DNA of 64,000 bases from Steroidobacter gossypii. Lineage in GTDB: Bacteria; Pseudomonadota; Gammaproteobacteria; Steroidobacterales; Steroidobacteraceae. Position numbers and translations under genes: made by a program. The stretch's first letter is position 1, and the number at the start of each line of letters is the position of its first letter. Under the pieces are notes generated by a model, which saw only the letters and a list, made by a program, of their open reading frames with translations, ran no database searches and was not told where the DNA came from. This document shows, piece by piece, positions 37,161 through 45,430 of the stretch. The stretch spans positions 682,001-746,000 of the forward strand of contig NZ_JAEVLS010000002.1 of assembly GCF_016801985.1 (NCBI RefSeq). Reading direction: 5' to 3'.

Positions 37161-37189
37161 TTGACACCATGGGGGGGCACCGCTAGTAT
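37161..37189 (+). promoter_or_regulatory. Strong sigma-70 promoter for yceD-rpmF-plsX
   Basis: A perfect -35 TTGACA (37161-37166), a 17-bp spacer containing seven consecutive G, and the -10 TAGTAT (37184-37189). Transcription would start near 37195-37197, only 2-4 bases before the yceD ATG, so the mRNA is predicted to be leaderless. Confidence 0.85.
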
Positions 37190-37198
37190 ACGCGCCCC

Positions 37199-37750
37199 AT
37201 GCCGCGACCCCCGGCCGTCCACGCAGACAAAATCGTTGATGCAGAGGTCTGCGCGCGGGCGGGAAGTACGATTGCACGACGTTTTTCCGCCGCTGAGCTG
37301 CCGCGCCTGCGCGAAGCTGGCGGCCACGACGGGTCGGCGATCGAGGCGCAATTCCAGTTTTCGCAGTTCGATGGCCGCCCTGCCGTGGCAGGCGAGCTGC
37401 ATGGCGTGGCCGTGCTGACGTGTCAGCGTTGCATGCGGCCCGTGGCCGTGGACATCGACGACACCTTTCAGGTGTTGCTGGTGGACGAGGAACGCAGCGA
37501 CGAGCCCGGCGGCTTCGAGCCGGTGGTGGTCAAAGCCTCGCGGCTGGATCTGGGCTGGCTGGCGGAGGAGCAGGTGCTGCTCGCCTTGCCGCTGGTGCCG
37601 ATGCACGAGAACGTGGATTGCGCCGCCGCCGTTGCAACTGACGAAGCTGCAGCGACGCCGGCAGCTGCAGATGAACATGAGTCGGACCCGGAAGCGGGGA
37701 CGACCCATCACCCGTTCCAGAATCTGCGGGATCTGCTGCGCAAACAGTGA
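37199..37750 (+). CDS. yceD: YceD-family protein (DUF177), 23S rRNA accumulation factor
   Basis: A 183-residue protein of the DUF177 family. The conserved central CQRCMRPVAVDIDDTF (C-x2-C) and the C-terminal HHPFQNLRDLL mark the family; YceD is needed for normal 23S rRNA accumulation. It lies directly upstream of rpmF, as in nearly all bacteria. ATG at 37199 agrees with homology, but there is no ribosome-binding site and the promoter ends 9 bp upstream. An acidic, Ala-rich insert lies before the C-terminus. Confidence 0.92.
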   Translation: MPRPPAVHADKIVDAEVCARAGSTIARRFSAAELPRLREAGGHDGSAIEAQFQFSQFDGRPAVAGELHGVAVLTCQRCMRPVAVDIDDTFQVLLVDEERSDEPGGFEPVVVKASRLDLGWLAEEQVLLALPLVPMHENVDCAAAVATDEAAATPAAADEHESDPEAGTTHHPFQNLRDLLRKQ

Positions 37751-37791
37751 CTGCGCGTTGTGAGCCGTATTTGGAGAGTTGGAGATAAGTC

Positions 37792-37983
37792 ATGCCTGTT
37801 CAGAAAAGCCGAAAGACCCCGTCCAAGCGCGGCATGCACCGCTCGCACGACGGCCTCGAGCGCCCGGCGCTGTCGGTCGACCCGACCTCGGGTGAAACCC
37901 ATTCCCGTCATCGCATCTCGCCGGATGGTTTCTATCGCGGCAAGAAAGTGATCGAGAGCCGCGACAAGCCCGATTCGGAATAA
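37792..37983 (+). CDS. rpmF: 50S ribosomal protein L32
   Basis: A 63-residue basic ribosomal protein. The typical [20 protein letters not shown] start and [15 protein letters not shown] end are intact. There is no zinc-ribbon cysteine set, as is usual in gammaproteobacterial L32. ATG at 37792 follows GGAGATAAG. It is cotranscribed with yceD upstream and plsX downstream. Confidence 0.97.
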   Translation: MPVQKSRKTPSKRGMHRSHDGLERPALSVDPTSGETHSRHRISPDGFYRGKKVIESRDKPDSE

Positions 37984-37996
37984 TGTGACGGAATAA

Positions 37997-39079
37997 GTGA
38001 CGGAATCAGTCACGGACGAGTCCGTACTCCGCACTCACATCCGAGCACCGCATCTGAGCAACCGGCCGGTCACCATCGCAGTGGACGCCATGGGGGGCGA
38101 TCACGGCCCCTCGGTCACCGTGCCTGCGGCGCTCGCGGCTTTACAGCGCGATGCCGACCTGCGAATCACGCTGGTCGGCCTGAAAGATCCGGTTCAAGCG
38201 CTGTTGAACGGCGCGGCTGCAACGTTGCTGTCGCGTATTCAGCTGCGTGAGGTCTCGCAGGTCGTCACCATGGACGAAAAGCCGCAGGAAGCTCTGCGGA
38301 AAAAGAAAGATTCGTCCATGCGCGTCGCCATCGACCTGGTGAAAAACGGCGAGGCGGATGCGTGCGTGAGCGCAGGAAACACCGGCGCGCTCATGGCCAC
38401 AGCGCGCTTCGTGCTGAAGACCATCGAAGGGATCGATCGGCCCGCCATCATTTCGCGCATTCGCGCGCGCCACGGTCACACTCACATGCTCGATCTGGGC
38501 GCGAACTCTGAGTGCACCGCCGAGCATTTATTCCAATTCGCGGTGATGGGCTCGGTGGTGGCAGGCGATCTGCACGGCATCGCGCGGCCGCGAATCGGCA
38601 TCCTCAATATCGGCGAAGAAGAAACCAAGGGCGACAGTGTGGTGCAGGCGGCTGCGCGGCTGTTGTCCGCCAGCAAGCTGAACTACATCGGCTTCGTGGA
38701 AGGCGACGATATCTTCTCCGGCGAGGTGGATGTCGTGGTCACCGACGGTTTCACCGGCAACGTGGCGCTGAAGACCATGGAGGGGCTCGCCAACATGCTG
38801 GTCGGCGCGGTCAAAACCGAATACACCCGCAACCCGCTGCGTTATCTCGGTGCGGTGGCCTCCTGGCCGGTGCTGCGTTCGTTGCGTAAGGAATTCGATC
38901 CCCGCACCTACAACGGCGCCAGCATGGTGGGCCTGAACGGCGTGGTCATCAAGAGCCACGGCAGCGCCGACACCATCTCGTTCGCCAATGCCATCAGGGT
39001 CGGCCTGATCGAAGCGCGCAAGGGCGCGCCCACCCAGATCGCCAACCTGCTCAAGGCGCAGGCCGCGGCAGTGGCTTGA
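37997..39079 (+). CDS. plsX: Phosphate acyltransferase PlsX
   Basis: A 360-residue enzyme that makes acyl-phosphate from acyl-ACP for phospholipid synthesis. Recognised from ITIAVDAMGGDHGPSVTVPAA-type start (VTIAVDAMGGDHGP), SAGNTGALMATARFVLK, LDLGANSECTAEHL and DGFTGNVALKTMEG. The start is GTG at 37997, 13 bp after rpmF, giving an N-terminal extension of about 25 residues; no better start lies before the conserved core. The fabH-fabD-fabG-acpP genes that normally follow are absent. Confidence 0.94.
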   Translation: MTESVTDESVLRTHIRAPHLSNRPVTIAVDAMGGDHGPSVTVPAALAALQRDADLRITLVGLKDPVQALLNGAAATLLSRIQLREVSQVVTMDEKPQEALRKKKDSSMRVAIDLVKNGEADACVSAGNTGALMATARFVLKTIEGIDRPAIISRIRARHGHTHMLDLGANSECTAEHLFQFAVMGSVVAGDLHGIARPRIGILNIGEEETKGDSVVQAAARLLSASKLNYIGFVEGDDIFSGEVDVVVTDGFTGNVALKTMEGLANMLVGAVKTEYTRNPLRYLGAVASWPVLRSLRKEFDPRTYNGASMVGLNGVVIKSHGSADTISFANAIRVGLIEARKGAPTQIANLLKAQAAAVA

Positions 39080-39187
39080 AATCGGTCACAATCGCATAAT
39101 TAAGAAGTTGACAGGTGCAAAGGTTTCGGCCGGCATGACTGCCCGGCTCACACTTTGGATGGCGCGCAGCTGCTAGACTTTTTACTC

Positions 39188-40213
39188 ATGAAGTCCCTTC
39201 CTTCGAAGATGCGTCCGCTGAAAACCGTACTCCGGGCCGTGCTGCTGCTGGCCGCTGCGCCGGCCGCTCTGGCCGCCACTTATACCTTGCCGGTGGGCGA
39301 CGATACGGTCGTCGGCGAAGTGCAGAAGGTGGTCGCCGCGCACGAGGACACGCTGCTCGATATCGGCCGCCGCTATGGCGTGGGTTACGAAGAGATCGTG
39401 GCCGCCAATCCAGGCGTCGATCCGTGGCTGCCGGGGGCGGGCACCGAGGTGCTCATTCCGTCGCGTTACATCCTGCCCGACGGGCCGCGCGAAGGCATCG
39501 TCGTCAGTCTGTCCGAACATCGTTTGTTTTATTTCCCGCCCGCCAAGAAGGGCGAGGCCGCGGTGGTGCACACCTATCCCATCAGCGTGGGGCGCATGGA
39601 TTGGCATACGCCGCTGGGCCTGACGCGCATCACCAGCAAGCGCGAGAAGCCGATCTGGTATCCGCCGAAATCGGTGCTCGATGAGCACGCGGCGGAAGGG
39701 CGCCCGCTGCCCAAAGCGGTGCCGCCGGGGCCGGACAATCCGCTCGGCGATTACGCCATGCGCCTTGGCATTCCCGGTGGCGCTTATCTGATCCACGGAA
39801 CCAATCGTCCCTCCGGCGTGGGCATGCAAGTCACGCACGGCTGCGTGCGCATGTTTCCTGAGGACATCAAGGAGCTCTACCCGATGGTGCCGGTGAACAC
39901 GGCCGTGCGCCTGATCGATCAGCCCTACAAGATGGGCTGGCGCGGCGGGGAGCTGTTCATGGAAGTGCATACGCCGCTGGAAGGCAGCAGCGCGCCCGAT
40001 AAGCACAACCTCACCAATATCACCAAGCTGCTGGTGGCGGCGACTCAGGATCGCCCGAACATCGGCGCGGCCGGCGTGATCGACTGGGCCAAGGCGGAGC
40101 GCACCTTCGAGCTCGCCAGCGGCATCCCCGAGCCGGTGATGCTGCGTCCGGCGACCCCCGCCGAAGACGTGCCCGCGACGGTGCAGGTCATCAACGATAC
40201 GGCTGGGAGATAG
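39188..40213 (+). CDS. L,D-transpeptidase, YkuD (ErfK/YbiS-like)
   Basis: A 341-residue periplasmic enzyme. A signal peptide (VLRAVLLLAAAPAALAA, residues about 15-31) is followed by a LysM-like segment (EDTLLDIGRRYGVGYEEIVAANPGVD) and a YkuD domain with the catalytic loop IHGTNRP...THGCVRMFPEDI (Cys in HGCVRM). Family members either cross-link peptidoglycan 3-3 or attach Lpp to it. The neighbouring alanine-zipper lipoprotein ends in Lys and could be a substrate. ATG at 39188 is used; a second ATG at 39209 would give a tighter signal peptide. Confidence 0.92.
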   Translation: MKSLPSKMRPLKTVLRAVLLLAAAPAALAATYTLPVGDDTVVGEVQKVVAAHEDTLLDIGRRYGVGYEEIVAANPGVDPWLPGAGTEVLIPSRYILPDGPREGIVVSLSEHRLFYFPPAKKGEAAVVHTYPISVGRMDWHTPLGLTRITSKREKPIWYPPKSVLDEHAAEGRPLPKAVPPGPDNPLGDYAMRLGIPGGAYLIHGTNRPSGVGMQVTHGCVRMFPEDIKELYPMVPVNTAVRLIDQPYKMGWRGGELFMEVHTPLEGSSAPDKHNLTNITKLLVAATQDRPNIGAAGVIDWAKAERTFELASGIPEPVMLRPATPAEDVPATVQVINDTAGR

Positions 40214-40386
40214 TCGGCAACGCGTTCTGACGCGCGCTGCTAAACTGCGCGCGCGGATCCCGCGGCCGAGGTCACCTAAACCACCGAGTTAGTCCATGGC
40301 CAAGGCTGTGGGATCCGCCTCGAATCTCGAATTCGGCACATCCATGTGCCTATGCAATCGCTCTTCATAGCGAAATCTTGCGGACA

Positions 40387-40417
40387 TAAAAAAACGCCGC
40401 GGATTGCTCCGCGGCGT
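40387..40417 (-). terminator. Rho-independent terminator of the Lpp-like gene
   Basis: On the minus strand a perfect 10-bp stem (ACGCCGCGGA and its complement, loop GCAA) at 40394-40417 is followed by seven T residues, 26 bp after the stop of the lipoprotein gene. This is a textbook intrinsic terminator. Confidence 0.92.
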
Positions 40418-40442
40418 CTTTGTTCGCTCGAACTCGAGTCGA

Positions 40443-40754
40443 TTACTTCGACTGCGACTTCTTGAACATGCGGTCGATCTTCTCGTTCGTAGCGTCACAG
40501 CAGGCCTGGCTCGCCTGAGCGGCCTGCAGCGCCTGGTTGGCAGCGCTCTGCGCGCTGTCGGCAGCGGAACGAGCGGACTGAGCGGCGCTGGCAGCCGAGT
40601 CAGCGGCAGCCTTGGCAGCGGCGGCATCCTGCACCGCCTTGTCGGCAGTGGCCTTGATTTCATCGACAGTCTTCTGCGACACGCAGCCGCTGGCGGCAAC
40701 GAGGGCCAGCGCAGCAATACCTGCCTTCAGCGTGGTGGAGATGGCTTTCTTCAT
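40443..40754 (-). CDS. Lpp-like alanine-zipper outer-membrane lipoprotein
   Basis: A 103-residue lipoprotein precursor. Signal peptide with lipobox LVAASGC (cleavage before Cys at about residue 24), then a heptad-patterned helix almost entirely of Ala, Ser, Asp and Gln (AAKAAADSAASAAQSARSAA), and a C-terminal IDRMFKKSQSK. This resembles OprI/Lpp of Pseudomonas, where the terminal Lys is joined to peptidoglycan. Two adjacent Cys (QACCDA) near the end are odd for this family. GGGGAAAGAAG precedes ATG at 40754; a strong terminator follows. Confidence 0.88.
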   Translation of the reverse strand: MKKAISTTLKAGIAALALVAASGCVSQKTVDEIKATADKAVQDAAAAKAAADSAASAAQSARSAADSAQSAANQALQAAQASQACCDATNEKIDRMFKKSQSK

Positions 40755-40967
40755 GACTTCTTTCCCCTTCGTACGGGTCGGATTAAAAAGGACCAGAGCG
40801 ACAAATTTTCACGGCCTCTTAATACACGAGAGTTATGGCGGGTTCCCGTGTATCAGGCTTAGTAGCTTCTTAGTTGTAAAAGCTGCCAGCGAAGCCGAGC
40901 GCGGAGGATACAAGATTGGCCTCAGACGATAAAGCACATCCGCGCTTTCGTCGTGAGTACGCGACAC

Positions 40968-41384
40968 TCACTGCCAGCATCGGCTCGCCCCCAGCGCCGG
41001 CAGGCGCTGACCGGTTTCATCGATGCTGAACACCGGGCAATCCTCATCCGCCACCTGACTGCCGATGGCAGTCGCGGTGGCGGTATATGCATCGCCGTCG
41101 TCTTCCACGACCAGCTCGATGCGGTACAGCTGCCGCTCGGTCTGGGCGGGCAGCTTCAGATCGTCCAGATCGTCGGTGTATTCGTGCGCGCTCAAATAGT
41201 ACTTCTCTTGCGCGGCCTGCACCCGCAACAGGGCCGATTTGCCTTCGGCCCGGTTGGAGCGCAGCGCCTGGCTGCGATAGTTGGCGACCGCCACCGTGCC
41301 GAGGATGGCGACGATCGCCACCACCACCATCAGCTCGATGAGTGTGATACCCCGCTGCGCGGATCGACGAGCTTTAGTTCGCAT
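40968..41384 (-). CDS. pilE: Type IV pilin-like protein PilE
   Basis: A 138-residue prepilin. The PilD-cleavage site and hydrophobic N-helix are seen as RGITLIELMVVVAIVAILG, with cleavage after G12 and the conserved Glu at mature position 5. The C-terminal half has the DCPVFSIDETGQ and CW disulfide pair typical of PilE minor pilins. It is the last gene of the minor-pilin operon, and its start overlaps the pilY1 3' end by 11 bp. Confidence 0.92.
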   Translation of the reverse strand: MRTKARRSAQRGITLIELMVVVAIVAILGTVAVANYRSQALRSNRAEGKSALLRVQAAQEKYYLSAHEYTDDLDDLKLPAQTERQLYRIELVVEDDGDAYTATATAIGSQVADEDCPVFSIDETGQRLPALGASRCWQ

Positions 41385-44300
41385 TGGATTGACGCCAGTA
41401 GGTCTTGATGCGGCTGCCGAAGTCCTTGCAGGCGTTGAGCACTTTCACGCCCGCCAGGCACGTGACTTTGTTTTCGCCTGGGAACAGGGTGGTGACACCC
41501 GGCGCGATGCCGTTGCTGCCGGCTTCTTCCCAACGATCTTGGGGAATGCGGGTCTCGCCACCGCCGCCGTTCTCGCCGCCCTCGTCGTCTTCAGTCTCGC
41601 CGTCGCGGATGTAGATGGCGGCCGAGCCGTCGAGCGCGTTGAGGAAATACGCCCGGTTCACGCCCTGCGCCGGCGAGCACGAGGCGCCGTTGTCTTCGTC
41701 AGGCAGATAGGTGGTGAACATGAGGATGTTGTCCAGAGTGGTGGCCGGCGCCAGCACCTTCTCGCCCTGGTACTGCGGAAAGTTCAATTGCAACATCCAG
41801 CCGCGAATGTTCGCGGGCAGGTTCGGATTGAGATCTTCCGTGATGTCCTCGAGATCCGCCTCGGTGACGATGTCGTACGTGTTGTACTGCTCCTGAGTGA
41901 ACATCGCGAACGGCGCCTGGTCCCGGATCGCGTAGAACCGATCCTGGTTGTCGGTCGACAGCGGGTGGCCACGGTAGCCCGAACCGATCGCGACGTTGAT
42001 GAACGGCCGCGCGTTGCCGACCTGTAGCAGCGCCGTATCGGGCGTATTGTAGAAGCGCCGAGTGTTGGCCCTGCTCACTGTCTGTGCATCCTTGGCGCCC
42101 AGCGATGCAATCACGCCGCCGGTGACCAGCTCACTGCGCGTCCTGCCATTGAAGATATCGAAGCGCCACAGCTGCGCGGCCATGTCGCCGACATACATGC
42201 GGTCGCCGAAGCCGTCGCCATCCAGGTCCACCACGTTCACGCCCGACGGAATGGAATGCTTCATGCGCTCGAGCTCGAGGTCTGTGCCCTCATCGCCGGC
42301 AGTCCACAGCACGCGGCCGTACAGAGCGTCGACCATGTACACCCGATTACCCACGGAAGTCTCGGGGACATAGGAGTAGCCTTCCTCGACGGAGTCATAA
42401 CCGCCGCCGAACACCAGCACCAGCTTCTGCGTGTTCTGCTGTCCTTCGCTGATGTTCACGCGAGTGATCGCGGGGCGCGACCAGGCTTCACCCAAACCAT
42501 CGAGGGTTTCGGGGCCGATCGACCAGAGGAAGCGCGGCGCGTTCTTGTCGGTCACATCGAGCGCGTAGTAGCGGCTGATGGACGAATTGCGGCCGGTGCT
42601 GAAGAACAGCAGGACGCGATCGTTGTCGGCGGGCTCCACATTGCCGTCGCCGTCGACGTCGTACTTCAGCACGCGCAGGTCGCCGTCGATCATGTAGTTC
42701 TTGTTGGCGATGTTTTCGTTCAAGTAGAGCGGTTTGAGACCAGGGAGCATTTCCTTGGGAATGAAGGCCCACAGCTCCCGACCGTCAGCGGCATTGTCGG
42801 TCTGACGCTCCGTGGTGGCGATGGCGTGCACATAGCCGTCATTGGTGGCGGTGAACACCACCGCGTTGTAGGTCTGGGCGACCGGATCGCCGTCATAGAT
42901 CACCACGGCAGGCTGCGAGTGCATCGGATCGCCCATGGCGTTGCGCTGGTCGGAGCGCTCGACGACATCGTCGACATCGGCGCCGCGGGCCCAGTTGATC
43001 AGCTTGTCCCTTTCTGGATTGCTGGTATCGGTGCCGAGCAGGGCGGGCGTGAGCAGAGCGTTGTCGACGTGCACGGCCGCCTGGCCGTTGCCTCTGAGGC
43101 CGACGCCGGTTGGCGTTCCCGGATTGTTGCCGAGGTATGTATAGAGATTCCGATCGGCCGGAGCGGGGATTTTCATCGCCGCGCCGCCTTTCAGGATGTC
43201 GGGGCCGTCGCCGCCGGTTTCCGACCAGTAATCGCTGAACTGTTCATCGAACGCGCCGTCGCTGTCGATGGCGTCCCTGTTGCCCTTCGCCTTCAGCTTG
43301 CCTTCGACGATACGGTACTTCTTGAGGTTGCCGGGCCAATGCAGTTGGGCGGTAGGCATGAACAGCGAGATGTACAGGTCATCGAGCGTTTGGGTGCGGT
43401 TGAATGCGTTCACGGCTACGGTCGGCGCGGTCAGCGTGGAGCTGCCCTCGGTGATGTTCGCGAAAATGTCGGTGAAGACTCTGCTCAGCTGCGACAGGTC
43501 GCCCGCCTGATAAGCCTGGCCGCCACCGCGCCGAGCCGCGTCTTCCAGGTATTCGAAGGCCGGATTGTCGGTGCCACCGAACGCGTCGCCGAAGCCGATA
43601 TAGAAGCTCGTGACGTTCTGGGTGCCGTCCACGTCCGAGCGCAGGTCCCGGTTGTACATGTATTCCGATAGCGCGCCGAGACACCGGCCGGGGCCGGAGC
43701 CGGAGCATGCGCCTCCCGTGACCGTGGTCCTGAAGTCGGGCAGTCCGCCGGACCCGTTTGCGCCTTCGATCCTGCGGTCGGCCTTGTTGTCGCTGGTGGG
43801 CTGGCCGTCAGTCAGGTAGACCACGTAGTTCTTCTGGCAGCTTTGGTTGGCAGGGCTGCGGTAGTTGTCGTCGCTTCGGGATGACGCGACGCTGTCGAAC
43901 TCGTTGATATCGCCGCTGCAGTTGGTGGTGGTGCCGTCCGCGGAGGGCGTCGATGCCGTACAAACTCGCGAGGTGTTGCCGAAGTCGACCCTCCCGCCGC
44001 TGAAGTACTGATGCGCCTCATACAGCGTCTCCGACAGCGGCGTGCTGCCATAGGCGATGAGGCCGTTGATGCTGGAGATCATCTGATCTTTGTTGTCCGC
44101 GATTGGCGCCACTGGCTGCAGCACCAGGCCGCCGCCGTCGCCGTTGGGGTTGGTCTGAGTGGCGCCACTGACGTTCGCGCTATAGCGCATCAGACCGACG
44201 TTGACGTTGGTGACGCCGTTCAACAGCGAGGTGGCCGCCTGCTTCATCACTTCCAGTCGCGTGCCGAAGTAGGTGTACTGCGAGAACTGATTGAAGTAGG

Positions 44301-44952
44301 CGATGTACCTGGCGGAATACAGCGTCGCCAGCGTGCCGCCGTTGTTGCGCAAGTACGAATCCCGATTGTTGTTGGTGTAGACCGGAGTGTTGTTGCTACT
44401 GCGGCCGTTGACGTCCGGGTAGGGCGCACCGTCGTTTTCACAGTCGATCGGCGCGTTGACGCCGCTGGCTGGAATGTCGCCCTCGCTGAGCAAACCGCGC
44501 CACCGGCGCTCATTGGTGCCCTGTGTGCGCCACTGCGCGAAGCGGTCGCCGCGGAACGAGCCGGCCGAGGAGGCCAGGGGCCCGACGGCGTCCTGGCAGC
44601 GCTGATTCGCCTCGCTGACCCAGGCCAGCGATTCGCAGGTCGGCGGAACGCCCTGATCGTAGCCTGTGGTGTAGTACACGCGGCCCGAGATGCCGGCGCA
44701 GGCGCCGGTCGCTTCCGCCACGTAGTCTCGTCTTGGATCGTACGGCTCCTGCGTCGACACCCGACCCTGCATGCTTCCCGAGGTGTCGAGGATGAGCATG
44801 ATGTTGGGTGGCACGCTGGAGGTCGAGATGTAGATCTCGGAGTCGTCCGCTCGCGCCGTGCCGATCAGCGCGGCCGCCGTGGCGTAGCCCAAAGTCAGCA
44901 GGCGCAGCCAGGCGCCCAGTCGACTCGAAGTCCGTTGGTTGGAACGGTTCAT
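41374..44952 (-). CDS. pilY1: Type IV pilus assembly/adhesin protein PilY1
   Basis: An exported protein of 1192 residues. After a signal peptide (GYATAAALIGTARA) there is a von Willebrand A domain with the MIDAS motif DTSGSMQ at residues 56-62, an Asn/Ser/Gly-rich section and a C-terminal PQQ-like beta-propeller. The propeller contains two Ca2+-loop patterns, DVDGDGNVEPADND and DLDGDGFGDRMYVGD; the second kind controls pilus retraction in P. aeruginosa PilY1. The protein primes pilus assembly and acts as an adhesin and surface sensor. ATG at 44952; upstream in-frame sequence is spurious. Confidence 0.94.
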   Translation of the reverse strand: MNRSNQRTSSRLGAWLRLLTLGYATAAALIGTARADDSEIYISTSSVPPNIMLILDTSGSMQGRVSTQEPYDPRRDYVAEATGACAGISGRVYYTTGYDQGVPPTCESLAWVSEANQRCQDAVGPLASSAGSFRGDRFAQWRTQGTNERRWRGLLSEGDIPASGVNAPIDCENDGAPYPDVNGRSSNNTPVYTNNNRDSYLRNNGGTLATLYSARYIAYFNQFSQYTYFGTRLEVMKQAATSLLNGVTNVNVGLMRYSANVSGATQTNPNGDGGGLVLQPVAPIADNKDQMISSINGLIAYGSTPLSETLYEAHQYFSGGRVDFGNTSRVCTASTPSADGTTTNCSGDINEFDSVASSRSDDNYRSPANQSCQKNYVVYLTDGQPTSDNKADRRIEGANGSGGLPDFRTTVTGGACSGSGPGRCLGALSEYMYNRDLRSDVDGTQNVTSFYIGFGDAFGGTDNPAFEYLEDAARRGGGQAYQAGDLSQLSRVFTDIFANITEGSSTLTAPTVAVNAFNRTQTLDDLYISLFMPTAQLHWPGNLKKYRIVEGKLKAKGNRDAIDSDGAFDEQFSDYWSETGGDGPDILKGGAAMKIPAPADRNLYTYLGNNPGTPTGVGLRGNGQAAVHVDNALLTPALLGTDTSNPERDKLINWARGADVDDVVERSDQRNAMGDPMHSQPAVVIYDGDPVAQTYNAVVFTATNDGYVHAIATTERQTDNAADGRELWAFIPKEMLPGLKPLYLNENIANKNYMIDGDLRVLKYDVDGDGNVEPADNDRVLLFFSTGRNSSISRYYALDVTDKNAPRFLWSIGPETLDGLGEAWSRPAITRVNISEGQQNTQKLVLVFGGGYDSVEEGYSYVPETSVGNRVYMVDALYGRVLWTAGDEGTDLELERMKHSIPSGVNVVDLDGDGFGDRMYVGDMAAQLWRFDIFNGRTRSELVTGGVIASLGAKDAQTVSRANTRRFYNTPDTALLQVGNARPFINVAIGSGYRGHPLSTDNQDRFYAIRDQAPFAMFTQEQYNTYDIVTEADLEDITEDLNPNLPANIRGWMLQLNFPQYQGEKVLAPATTLDNILMFTTYLPDEDNGASCSPAQGVNRAYFLNALDGSAAIYIRDGETEDDEGGENGGGGETRIPQDRWEEAGSNGIAPGVTTLFPGENKVTCLAGVKVLNACKDFGSRIKTYWRQSNAN

Positions 44953-45017
44953 AGGATGTTCTTTGGGGATGTTGGCAAAGCTGGATGAAGAGAAGTCGTG
45001 GTGCCGGCAACGCGCCG

Positions 45018-45410
45018 TTACTGCATTCGCCCGTAAACCATGAGCCGGGTGATGGCGGTGCGGTTGGGTTGCACGAACACCATCAGGAACTGCGGACCGG
45101 TACGGTTCACGAAGGCGTTGAAATCGGCGATGGAAACTTCCGTGCCGCCGACGAAAATCTTCGACTCCGAGGTCAGCTCCAGCGCGCGCATGTTGCAGGG
45201 CTCGCCGCAATTGCGGAACGTGAGCCTGCCTGGCTGACTGCTCGGCAGGATCACCGCATCGGTGCTGGTTTCGATCGCGTCTTCCAGCAATTTGATCGGC
45301 GCCGGCTTGGCTTGCGCCAGCGCCTGTGGCGCGGCGAATGCCGTGGCCAGCAATGCGATGGCCGCGACGCGCGGGAAGATGGCAGACAGTCGAGTGAATG
45401 TTTGAACCAT
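45018..45410 (-). CDS. Exported protein of unknown function in the pilus operon
   Basis: A 130-residue protein with a cleavable signal (AAIALLATAFAAPQALA at about residues 16-32). The mature part has CGEPCN at about 68-73 and the hydrophobic strands FLMVFVQPN and LMVYGRMQ at the C-terminus. Two cysteines could form a disulfide. I recognise no family. It lies between pilX and pilY1, so it is probably a pilus-tip accessory or a chaperone for PilY1, but this is guesswork from position. Confidence 0.7.
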   Translation of the reverse strand: MVQTFTRLSAIFPRVAAIALLATAFAAPQALAQAKPAPIKLLEDAIETSTDAVILPSSQPGRLTFRNCGEPCNMRALELTSESKIFVGGTEVSIADFNAFVNRTGPQFLMVFVQPNRTAITRLMVYGRMQ

Positions 45411-45430
45411 GATGGGTTACCTGATGTTTG

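Noticed and set aside
39100-39187. Promoter for the L,D-transpeptidase (TTGACA near 39114, TAGACT at 39174)
   Set aside because: The two elements are not at a compatible spacing, and no matching -35 lies 16-18 bp before TAGACT.
40214-40386. Possible RNA gene between the transpeptidase and the lipoprotein
   Set aside because: No tRNA fold, no promoter-terminator pair, and no long hairpin apart from the lipoprotein terminator.
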